Part shown: piece after piece, positions 26,843 through 33,477 of the stretch
How positions within the stretch are numbered: the first letter of the stretch is position 1
How the letters are laid out: each line of letters begins with the position of its first letter
NCBI GenBank assembly: GCA_938041325.1
Contig: CALIAG010000154.1
Span: 1 to 33,477, forward strand
Origin: an uncultured Saprospiraceae bacterium
GTDB lineage: Bacteria; Bacteroidota; Bacteroidia; Chitinophagales; Saprospiraceae
Direction of reading: 5' to 3'
DNA length: 33,477 nt
Translations under genes and position numbers: made by a program
The notes under the pieces: model-generated
What the model was told of the DNA's origin: nothing
Database searches by the model: none
Seen by the model: only the letters and a program-made list of their open reading frames with translations

Positions 26843-26877
26843 GTTTTAATGATTTTCAGTTTTAGCTTTATTATGTG

Positions 26878-26895
26878 GGGGAATAAATTCCCCCG
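26878..26895. repeat. GC-rich inverted repeat upstream of the LamG gene
   Basis: GGGGGAAT and ATTCCCCC separated by two A's, in an otherwise AT-rich 290-bp region between divergent genes. No T-run follows on either strand, so it is not a terminator; it could be an operator or part of the 5' leader of the LamG gene. Confidence 0.4.
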
Positions 26896-27063
26896 ATACG
26901 AACGAGTAATTAATTAGGATGGTCTCTTTATGGTCCCTAAAAATAAGCCTTGTGGTCGGTTTATTTTCTTATCAAATGGTTAAAAGATTAAATTATTCGA
27001 TCCTGATTTATTGATCTTTTTTTTCACAAAAAAAACACATCCTAAATTTTTAACATTAAAAAA

Positions 27064-27114
27064 TTTGCTATTACGAAAGCTTTCGTATAATATTGTAGTA
27101 CGAATTAATTCGTA
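27064..27114 (+). promoter_or_regulatory. Promoter with two BlaI-type operators
   Basis: A -33 TTTG (27064-27067) and a -7-like TAATATTG (27088-27095, one mismatch to TAnnTTTG) are 20 bp apart. Operator 1, TACGAAAGCTTTCGTA (27072-27087), fills the spacer exactly. Operator 2, TACGAATTAATTCGTA (27099-27114), covers the expected transcript start. Both are perfect 16-bp palindromes of the form TACGAA-N4-TTCGTA, with centres 27 bp apart. Binding by the BlaI-type repressor encoded 18 bp downstream would block transcription. Confidence 0.75.
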
Positions 27115-27132
27115 AGACTAAATTAATAATCG

Positions 27133-27525
27133 ATGACGGCAAAAAATATAATCAAACCTACTGAATCTGAATTGGAGATTTTACAAGTACTATGGGAGCA
27201 TGGACCTTCTTCTGTCCGCTTCGTAAATGATACACTTAATGAAAAAGGGACGAAGGAAATCGGCTATACGACTACCCTTAAGATCATGCAAATCATGGCT
27301 GAAAAGAATCTGGCAAAGCGCAATACAGATAAGCGAACCCACATCTACGATGCCAATGTCAATGAATCTCACACTCAGAAACATTTATTGAAAAATTTTG
27401 TGGATTCTACTTTTCGTGGTTCCGCAATGAAAATGGTGATGCAAGCTTTAGGCAATCACAACGCTTCTGAAAAAGAGTTGGATGAAATCAAAGCCTTGAT
27501 CACCAAGATTGAAAAAGGTGAATAA
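27133..27525 (+). CDS. BlaI/MecI-family transcriptional repressor
   Basis: A 130-residue protein. Residues 8-80 are the winged-helix domain: 'PTESELEILQVLWEHGPSSV' opening (read in parts), 'YTTTLKIMQIMAEKNL' recognition helix (about 45-60), 'RTHIYDANV' wing. The rest is the dimerisation helix pair, with 'LLKNFVDSTFRGSAMKMVMQAL' where family members are cleaved or dimerise. It is a full-length, intact member. It should bind the two palindromes directly upstream as a dimer and be relieved when the M56 protease encoded next is activated, as in BlaR1-BlaI. Confidence 0.92.
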   Translation: MTAKNIIKPTESELEILQVLWEHGPSSVRFVNDTLNEKGTKEIGYTTTLKIMQIMAEKNLAKRNTDKRTHIYDANVNESHTQKHLLKNFVDSTFRGSAMKMVMQALGNHNASEKELDEIKALITKIEKGE

Positions 27526-27610
27526 GCTAAGATGGAAGCTGGCATTCATTTGCCATTTTATGAAAACTAATTTTTGACTTCCCCTAGGAGTCGAGACAAA
27601 AAATCAGAAC

Positions 27611-29821
27611 ATGCATTTAATCAGTCAATTTATTTCAGACGAAATCATATACGCCCTCGGATGGACCATGGTACATTCTTTATGGCAAGGCTTCCTCATT
27701 GCAATGGTTTTAGCTTTGGTCATTAATTATTATCAAAATGAAAATGCTAAGTTAAAATATGAGCTTTCAGCCTTTGCTCTTTTTACTGTTTTTACCTCTG
27801 CCTTGGCAACATTTCTTGTGCTTTACGATAAAGCAGTGTCAACAGACTTGAGTGAAATCATCATCATCGGGCAAGCGACTTTCACTTTCGAAGAATCTGA
27901 ATCCGTTATTTCTACAATCTCAAATTCATCTGCCAGTTTGCTGAATCAATATTTGCCACTATTGGTTTCCATATGGTTTGTTGGAATGGTCTTTTTTCTA
28001 ATCCGCTTACTGGGCGGCTTGATCTATATTCAACATCTTAAAACGAATCAGCTTTATAGTATTGAAAAAAGATGGCAGGTCAAAATGGAAAAAATTCTAA
28101 AGAAAACACCTATAAAGAAATCTGTAAAGTTGTTTGAATCTGGTCTTGTAAAAGTACCTATAGTGATTGGATATTTGAAGCCAATGATATTGATGCCAAT
28201 TGGAGCGATTAACAATATGAGCGAGCAGGAAGTAGAAGCTATTTTATCACATGAGATAGCACATGTCTTGAGAAACGATTACATTTTGAATATTGTCATG
28301 TCATTCATTGAAGTTCTATTTTACTTTCATCCAGCAGTTTGGTGGATTTCAGATAATGTCAAAAAAGAAAGAGAAAACTGTTGTGATGATTTGGCTATCC
28401 AACTGTGTGGTGATTCTATGACTTATGCAAAAGCTTTGGTGCGAATTCAGGAAATGCAATTAAAAGGTCCAAGACTAGCAATGGGATTTTCAGGAAATAA
28501 AAATCAATTATTAAATAGAATCAAACGCATATTGAATCAACCAGGCAGCAAGAGCAATATCAATGAAAAAGCAACAGCTGTCGTGATGTTATTCATGGCC
28601 GTCGTAATGCTTTCGTTCAGTACAAAATCTAATTTGAAAGATTCATTTTCAAAGATCGATGCAAAAACGAATATTGTTAACATTACACCAGATCCATCTA
28701 TTGAACGGGAAGTAATTGTCATTCCTTCTACAAAGATTATTACTGACACTATTCCTAAAAAGAAAAAGAAAAGGAAGCAGTCTTATGTTAAGACGACAGA
28801 TGAAGGATCTATCTCATTGCAAATCGAAGACGACATTATCACTAGACTTAAGATTAATGGAAAGGTAATTCCGGAAAGTGATTATCAAGATTACGAAAAT
28901 GAAATTGCCAGCTTTAGAGACGAAATGGATAATATGCCGAGTCCTCCTGCTCCTCCAAGTCCGCCTTCGCCGCCAGCTGTAATTGGAATAAATCCACCTG
29001 CTGTACCTGATTTTGCACCTGTGCCACCACCTGCTCCACCCGCAGGAATGCCTGCACCACCTGCGCCTCCTGCACCGCCTCTACCTGGTCATATTATCAA
29101 TAGACAAGAAGGCAATGGAAACACTATGATTATCAGACAAAACGATAATGTACATGTGGTGGAATTAGGGAATGGAAAAACAATCGTGATTCACAGCAAT
29201 GATTTACAAGTGGGAGATTCGATAGTTGTTTTTGAAAATGGTTTTGGAGTCAACGATCCTTTAAGTGTGTGGCCTCAGGATTTGGCAATGGGTAATGCAA
29301 ATAATTTTAAAAAACCTAAGCATACGCTTCGCTTTCAATCTGATGACAATTCTTTTTGGGTTTCTAAAGAGGAGGATAAAAAAACCTTAAAATTTTGGAA
29401 AGAAAAATCGGAAAAACAAGAAAGAGAATTGCTCAAAGATATTGAGAAGAGAAAAGAAAAGATGGATGAAGAAATTCGAGTAAGAGTTGCTGAGAATAAT
29501 ATCCAAATAGAAAGAATAAAAAAGGAATTAGAAGAACAAACAGAGAAAATAAACTCTTCTTTTTCGGAAAGTAATCTATTCCCTTTTCAACAACAAGAAA
29601 AAGAAGAAAATAAGCTTTATCAAAAAGTGACAAAAGAATTAATCAAAGACAAATTGATTGAAAAAGGAGATCGATATAGAATCAAAATGACCAATAAACA
29701 CGTTTATTTAAACGGAAAAAAACTGAGTTCTGAACTTTCTAAAAAGTACTCCATCATTATTGAAAATTATGGTGAAATGAAACTAGGAAAAAACAGTACT
29801 ATCGAAATTGAGAATTTTTAA
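27611..29821 (+). CDS. BlaR1-type M56 membrane metallopeptidase with atypical sensor end
   Basis: A 736-residue protein. Hydrophobic segments at about 14-40, 52-72, 115-142, 224-246 and 320-340. The M56 site is complete: 'SHEIAH' (His214, Glu215, His218) and 'ERENCCDD' (Glu255, Asp259). After the last membrane helix there is no penicillin-binding domain. Instead: a short beta part, a proline-rich stretch (about 450-495, repeats of PPAPP), a beta part with 'HVVELGNGKTIVIHS', a charged coiled coil (about 595-650), and a C-terminal 'ELIKDKLIEKGDRYRI' module common in Bacteroidota M56 proteins. It should sense an envelope signal and destroy the BlaI repressor. Starts 85 bp after the repressor gene. 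Confidence 0.88.
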   Translation: MHLISQFISDEIIYALGWTMVHSLWQGFLIAMVLALVINYYQNENAKLKYELSAFALFTVFTSALATFLVLYDKAVSTDLSEIIIIGQATFTFEESESVISTISNSSASLLNQYLPLLVSIWFVGMVFFLIRLLGGLIYIQHLKTNQLYSIEKRWQVKMEKILKKTPIKKSVKLFESGLVKVPIVIGYLKPMILMPIGAINNMSEQEVEAILSHEIAHVLRNDYILNIVMSFIEVLFYFHPAVWWISDNVKKERENCCDDLAIQLCGDSMTYAKALVRIQEMQLKGPRLAMGFSGNKNQLLNRIKRILNQPGSKSNINEKATAVVMLFMAVVMLSFSTKSNLKDSFSKIDAKTNIVNITPDPSIEREVIVIPSTKIITDTIPKKKKKRKQSYVKTTDEGSISLQIEDDIITRLKINGKVIPESDYQDYENEIASFRDEMDNMPSPPAPPSPPSPPAVIGINPPAVPDFAPVPPPAPPAGMPAPPAPPAPPLPGHIINRQEGNGNTMIIRQNDNVHVVELGNGKTIVIHSNDLQVGDSIVVFENGFGVNDPLSVWPQDLAMGNANNFKKPKHTLRFQSDDNSFWVSKEEDKKTLKFWKEKSEKQERELLKDIEKRKEKMDEEIRVRVAENNIQIERIKKELEEQTEKINSSFSESNLFPFQQQEKEENKLYQKVTKELIKDKLIEKGDRYRIKMTNKHVYLNGKKLSSELSKKYSIIIENYGEMKLGKNSTIEIENF

Positions 29822-29853
29822 ATCAACCTAATTTTATTTTTAAATAGATTAAA

Positions 29854-31122
29854 ATGAAAACCTTTAACATCATCAAACTAGCTTGCTTAGCAACATTTAC
29901 CGTTATGCTATGTTTCCCGGTTTTTGCACAAGAAGAGAATGCAGAATCGGTGCAAAAAAAAGTTGTTATTATTAAAAAAACCATTGATGAAAATGGTGAA
30001 GAATCAATTGAAAAAACCATACACCTTGGTAAAGGAGAAATCGAAATTATTGATTTACAGGAAGATGGTAACATGGAAATTATAGAAGAGGATGGAAAGA
30101 AAAGAATCATGATCAAAAAAGAAGTCAATGGAGACGATAAGAAGGAATACTTCTATCACATTGATGTTGACGATAGCGATGAGGACACCAATGTCATCAT
30201 TCACAAAAACAAAAATAGTTTCACAAAAAAAGACGGTAAATCTTTCAATATAAACATAGAAGAAGATGGAGATCAAAAAACCATCAAGATGAAAAAAGTA
30301 TTGCCGAGCGGAGAGGAAAGAGTATTTAACTGGAGTGGATCAGGAGAAATTCCTGAAGACGTAAAAGCACAAATGGAGGAATTTAATTCTGGTGAACACA
30401 CATTAATATTCCTTGATAATGATCACGACTTGCATATACACCAAGATCAAAATTCCAATGGGAACGATGCATGTCTTGGCGTAGTTATCAAAGAAGAAAT
30501 TACAAACATCGACGGCACAGAAACAGTAGAAGGAATCACTGATCAAGGAGTAGTTGTTCAGGATATTTTAGAGAATACTGCTGCTTCTCTTGCAGGACTT
30601 TTAGAAGGCGATGTTATTACGGCAATTGCCAATAATACTATAAAAAGAATAACAGAATTGGTGGACGCTTTGAATCCATTCCAACCTAACGATCAAGTTG
30701 AAATTTCTTTCATTCGAGATGGCCAAGAACAAGCAGTGACTGCGACTTTGAAATCATGTAACACAATGTCTCATTTTGAAGTTATTGAAATCGATGAAGA
30801 GATAGAAGAGGATGGTAATTCACAAGGGAATTTTGAATCATACATCTTGCCAAACAGTACGCTTGTATTGAATGAATTACAGGTATTCCCAAATCCAACT
30901 GCTGGTCAACTCAATGTGCAGTTTACTGCAGCACCCATTGCTACCGTTGTAAAACTCACTACTATTGATGGGAAGGAAGTGTATAAGGAAAAAATCAAAA
31001 AATTTGACGGCAATTATTCTAAGGAGATTTCGATTAAAAATACTTCTTACGGGACTTTAATTTTGGCTATTGTCCAAGGAGAGAAAATTTACAATCAAAA
31101 AATTATTTATACAAACAAGTAG
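29854..31122 (+). CDS. PDZ-domain protein with T9SS sorting domain, operon partner of M56
   Basis: A 422-residue protein starting 32 bp after the M56 gene with no terminator between. Signal peptide ends 'FPVFAQ' (residue 26). Residues 30-200 are very charged, with repeated short units 'xEDG/ENG' followed by beta strands ('IIEEDGKKRIMIKK', 'INIEEDGDQKTIKMKK'). A PDZ domain follows (about 206-300; 'CLGVVIKEE', 'GLLEGDVITAIANNTI'). The end is a T9SS type A sorting domain (about 337-422; 'LQVFPNPTAGQLNV'). It lacks any protease site. It is likely the secreted output of the operon, or the extracellular partner that passes a signal to M56. Confidence 0.85.
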   Translation: MKTFNIIKLACLATFTVMLCFPVFAQEENAESVQKKVVIIKKTIDENGEESIEKTIHLGKGEIEIIDLQEDGNMEIIEEDGKKRIMIKKEVNGDDKKEYFYHIDVDDSDEDTNVIIHKNKNSFTKKDGKSFNINIEEDGDQKTIKMKKVLPSGEERVFNWSGSGEIPEDVKAQMEEFNSGEHTLIFLDNDHDLHIHQDQNSNGNDACLGVVIKEEITNIDGTETVEGITDQGVVVQDILENTAASLAGLLEGDVITAIANNTIKRITELVDALNPFQPNDQVEISFIRDGQEQAVTATLKSCNTMSHFEVIEIDEEIEEDGNSQGNFESYILPNSTLVLNELQVFPNPTAGQLNVQFTAAPIATVVKLTTIDGKEVYKEKIKKFDGNYSKEISIKNTSYGTLILAIVQGEKIYNQKIIYTNK

Positions 31123-31154
31123 TTAATGACTTAAGGATTGACCACTATTTTTCG

Positions 31155-31199
31155 CAAAAAGCCAAATTTCTTTCAGAGAAGTTTGGCTTTTGATTTTTT
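31155..31199. terminator. Bidirectional terminator after the M56 operon
   Basis: AAAAGCCAAA (31157-31166) pairs with TTTGGCTTTT (31182-31191), with T-runs on the right and A's on the left. It lies between the PDZ gene and the convergent response-regulator gene. Confidence 0.85.
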
Positions 31200-31217
31200 G
31201 ACCTTGAAACCTTTTTT

Positions 31218-31976
31218 TTACTTATCCAACCATTTTTTAAACCCTCCCACTCTATCTCTGCTCACAATTACATCTTCATTAAAACTGGGGTTCAATTCGA
31301 TTTTTAGTCTACTGTTAAAATAGGTATGGATTTTATGAATAGAATTCAGATTGACAATAAATTTTCGATTGATTCTAAAAAAAACATTGGGATCCAACAT
31401 GGTCTCCAGTTGATCAAGCGTGTAATCAATGATGTGTTTTTTATTGCTATTGGTTTGAATGTAAACAAATCCATCTTCCGAATAGAAGTAGTTGATATTT
31501 ACACTGGTAATATAGCTTAGTTGCTGTCCAACTTTCACCAGAAATCGTTCTTTATATTCTACCTTATTCAAACTTTCTAATAAAGATTGAATAGCGCTCT
31601 GATCGATTCCTTTTGAGGACTTTTGATAAAGATTGAATTGCTCGAATGATTTAATAAGATCATCTTCATATATTGGCTTTAATAAATAATCGAGCGAATT
31701 TACTTTGAAAGCTTTGAGTGTATATTGATCATATGCTGTGGTAAATATTACCGGAGAAGTGATTTTTGTTTCAGCAAAAATATCGAAACTAATCCCATCC
31801 GCTAATTGGATATCCATAAAAATCAAATCGGGTTTTGGAAACGTTTCTAACCATTTTACAGCGGCTTCGACACTATCAATGATGTCAAGAATAGAAATAT
31901 CATCCCGTATTTTTTTCATCATTTTGACCAGCCTTTTGGCTGCCGGTCCTTCGTCTTCAATAATAAGTACATCCAT
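31218..31976 (-). CDS. LytTR-family response regulator
   Basis: A 252-residue protein. Receiver domain (1-115): acidic pair 'EDE' (Glu7, Asp8, Glu9), phosphoacceptor Asp55 in 'IFMDIQL', Thr in 'FTTAYD', Lys in 'YLLKPI'. The LytTR DNA-binding domain (about 143-250) has 'YFYSEDGFVYIQT', 'DYTLDQLETML' and 'FFRINRKFIVNLNSI'. It should bind direct repeats in target promoters when phosphorylated by the His_kinase-family kinase two genes upstream on the same strand. It starts 4 bp after the DUF2141 stop, so they are one operon. Confidence 0.92.
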   Translation of the reverse strand: MDVLIIEDEGPAAKRLVKMMKKIRDDISILDIIDSVEAAVKWLETFPKPDLIFMDIQLADGISFDIFAETKITSPVIFTTAYDQYTLKAFKVNSLDYLLKPIYEDDLIKSFEQFNLYQKSSKGIDQSAIQSLLESLNKVEYKERFLVKVGQQLSYITSVNINYFYSEDGFVYIQTNSNKKHIIDYTLDQLETMLDPNVFFRINRKFIVNLNSIHKIHTYFNSRLKIELNPSFNEDVIVSRDRVGGFKKWLDK

Positions 31977-31980
31977 CGTA

Positions 31981-32421
31981 TTACCAGGAAATTAAGTTGA
32001 TTGCGAATTGTTGATTCTGCTCTGAGTAAGAGATAAGCGTTTCTTCAAATTTTGGTTTTCGGAACTTCGCTTTAGGATTATTTGAAAAGCCATAAGGTTC
32101 TTTCGGGATACCCATAAAATTGGTATCCAGTATTTCATTTGAATTCACATCATGAAAAACAGCAATTGAATATTCTCCAAAAGGTACGTCATCCATTTCA
32201 AATGTCAACTGCCCTGCTTTACTAACTTTTACAATCTTCCCATAAGCGATTTCTCCTTCCTCATCGTAAGCCTCTGCATTGGTGTACAATCCTACACGCA
32301 TTGTCCCTTCTGACTTCTTTATATTTTCGATTGTAATAGTCACTTGGGCATAATTAGTAATCGCCAATAAATTGAATACAAAAAACACAATAACCTGGAA
32401 AAGGTTTGATTTAATTTTCAT
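31981..32421 (-). CDS. DUF2141 secreted protein
   Basis: A 146-residue protein. A signal peptide (VIVFFVFNLLAITNYAQ) is followed by a single DUF2141 domain: 'TITIENIKKSEGTMRVGLY', 'DVPFGEYSIAVFHDVNSNEILDTN' and 'GIPKEPYGFSNN' (read in pieces) are its landmarks. The domain is common in Bacteroidota and its function is unknown; it has a transthyretin-like beta-sandwich look with an acidic 'DVNSNEILD' loop that may bind Ca2+. It sits between the sensor kinase (53 bp) and the response regulator (4 bp), so it is co-expressed with them and could be the kinase's periplasmic partner. Confidence 0.88.
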   Translation of the reverse strand: MKIKSNLFQVIVFFVFNLLAITNYAQVTITIENIKKSEGTMRVGLYTNAEAYDEEGEIAYGKIVKVSKAGQLTFEMDDVPFGEYSIAVFHDVNSNEILDTNFMGIPKEPYGFSNNPKAKFRKPKFEETLISYSEQNQQFAINLISW

Positions 32422-32474
32422 AGTTTAAAAATCTATTTGACTTTATGAAGTTGTTTAAATCGATTAACATAAAG

Positions 32475-33477
32475 CTATCTGACAGGGATCAATTCCGCAT
32501 TTTTCAATAAAGGTAAAACAACGATAAATGAATCTTGCGTAACGACAACATCAACTTCTTCATCAGAGAAAAAATGGTACCTATTTTTGATATTCTCCAA
32601 TCCCGTTTTGGTCCCACTTGCGACTTGCTTTTTCTTTTGTAAATTATTTCTAACGATAAGTTTTGAATCCTTTTCAACAAACATCTCTATGTTCAAAGGT
32701 TTTTTCGTAGAAACGATGTTATGCTTAATTGCATTCTCAAAAAGAATTTGCAAAGAAAGAGGAATTATTAGATCATTCATATTCTCTTTTGGAATATTTA
32801 TACTGACGCAAAAATTTTCTCCAAAGCGTTCTTTCATTAAATAAACATAGGAATATAAAAATTCTAATTCTTCCGATAATGGAATCAATTTTTTCTCTCT
32901 GATTTCTAAAATGTATCGATATACTTTAGAAAGTTTTTGCACAAAACTCACCCCTCTTTCTGGATTTTCAGGGATCACATGTGCTAAGGTATTTAAACTA
33001 TTGAATAAAAAATGGGGATTAACTTGGTTTTTCAAGCCTTCCAATTGAGACTGGATATTTTGTTGCTCTAATTGCGCCTTTTCCACATTGCTTCGTTGAA
33101 GCAAACTATATAAATAAACGATTTCATAAATAGCTAAGATCAAAAAGATAATGGTAACCGAACCTATTTGCATCGCCACTTTATTGGGCTCCATGCCATT
33201 GGTGTATTCCAGAATTTTTTCTTCTAAAAAATGATCCAAAGTTCCATTCAATACAAAGTAAAAAAAGATTACGGTGGTGGTTGAAATCACAATCCTTTTA
33301 AAAGTATCGGATTGATTCCCCATCTTGGTCCGAAAGAACAAAAATATTTTTCTGAAGCACAACCAATAGATCGATGTATATAAAAAAGAAATCAGACCAC
33401 AATGAAAAAAGGAATGTCTGAAAGATGGATCTTTCAAATATTGCCCCCACATCAAGGTATTGACAAGGATAGCAATC
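32475..33477 (-). CDS. His_kinase-family sensor histidine kinase (5' end outside)
   Basis: The frame stays open to the window edge, so the N-terminus is missing; in-frame TTG and ATG codons near 33450 are probably internal. About 330 residues are visible. Four hydrophobic segments are followed by a short coiled coil ('VEKAQLEQQNIQSQLEGLK') and the kinase core: 'NPHFLFNSLNTL' with the phosphoacceptor His, 'PLSLQILFENAIKHN' (N box) and 'GTKTGLENIKNRY' (G box). This is the LytS/YehU-like histidine kinase class that pairs with LytTR regulators, and it heads the operon with DUF2141 and the LytTR regulator. Confidence 0.9.
   Translation of the reverse strand, partial: IAILVNTLMWGQYLKDPSFRHSFFHCGLISFLYTSIYWLCFRKIFLFFRTKMGNQSDTFKRIVISTTTVIFFYFVLNGTLDHFLEEKILEYTNGMEPNKVAMQIGSVTIIFLILAIYEIVYLYSLLQRSNVEKAQLEQQNIQSQLEGLKNQVNPHFLFNSLNTLAHVIPENPERGVSFVQKLSKVYRYILEIREKKLIPLSEELEFLYSYVYLMKERFGENFCVSINIPKENMNDLIIPLSLQILFENAIKHNIVSTKKPLNIEMFVEKDSKLIVRNNLQKKKQVASGTKTGLENIKNRYHFFSDEEVDVVVTQDSFIVVLPLLKNAELIPVR

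Noticed and set aside
27541-27557. TGGCA/TGCCA hairpin between repressor and M56 genes as a terminator
   Set aside because: Five base pairs only and a weak T-run; the genes have the conserved BlaI-M56 order and are probably co-transcribed.
28936-29092. Pro-rich tandem repeats in the M56 gene as a DNA repeat or CRISPR-like array
   Set aside because: The repetition is at codon level (PPAPP) within a continuous reading frame, with no regular spacers.

Overview
The window is AT-rich chromosomal DNA from a member of the Bacteroidota, most likely of the Saprospiria type. Three things point there. Six proteins end in a type A C-terminal sorting domain of the type IX secretion system (T9SS), with the 'PNP' start and a final G-x-Y/TYF strand. 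One giant protein carries PKD domains and 'GCDS' repeats. Several genes are preceded by the Bacteroidota promoter -7 box TAnnTTTG, some with a TTG at the right -33 distance, and ribosome binding sites are not obvious. No rRNA, tRNA, insertion sequence, prophage core or CRISPR array was seen.

Layout. 1-5.5 kb: the tail of a sodium:solute symporter, a peptidoglycan-binding/L,D-transpeptidase-like protein without a signal peptide, a VOC-fold protein, a CPA1 Na+/H+ antiporter and a lipoprotein zinc peptidase related to M49. 5.6-9.2 kb: a lipoprotein of unknown function, a small very basic secreted protein, a MazG-like pyrophosphohydrolase, and two large gaps. One gap holds a terminator with no gene in front of it. 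The other holds a 109-bp imperfect palindrome. 9.2-20.4 kb: T9SS cargo for extracellular breakdown of polymers. It comprises a 1792-residue protein with two tandem glycoside-hydrolase-like modules, a subtilisin-like protease and an SGNH esterase, with a YdeI/OmdA-type protein and a second orphan terminator between the last two. 20.8-26.8 kb: a membrane protein with an M15-like end, an Omp28-type thioredoxin-fold cargo protein, a PDZ cargo protein, a lipoprotein, a beta-propeller protein and a LamG protein. 27-31.1 kb: an operon of BlaI-type repressor, BlaR1-type M56 membrane protease and secreted PDZ/T9SS protein, behind a promoter with two perfect 16-bp palindromes. 31.2-33.5 kb: a LytTR response regulator, a DUF2141 protein and a His_kinase-family sensor kinase on the minus strand, the kinase running off the end.

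How it fits together (inference). The secreted hydrolases and adhesive repeats suit a surface or particle-degrading lifestyle. The BlaI-M56-PDZ operon looks like a self-regulated envelope-signal circuit whose output is a T9SS-exported PDZ protein; with its operators it is the best candidate for a little-described system here. The two orphan terminators are the best candidates for unannotated RNAs.
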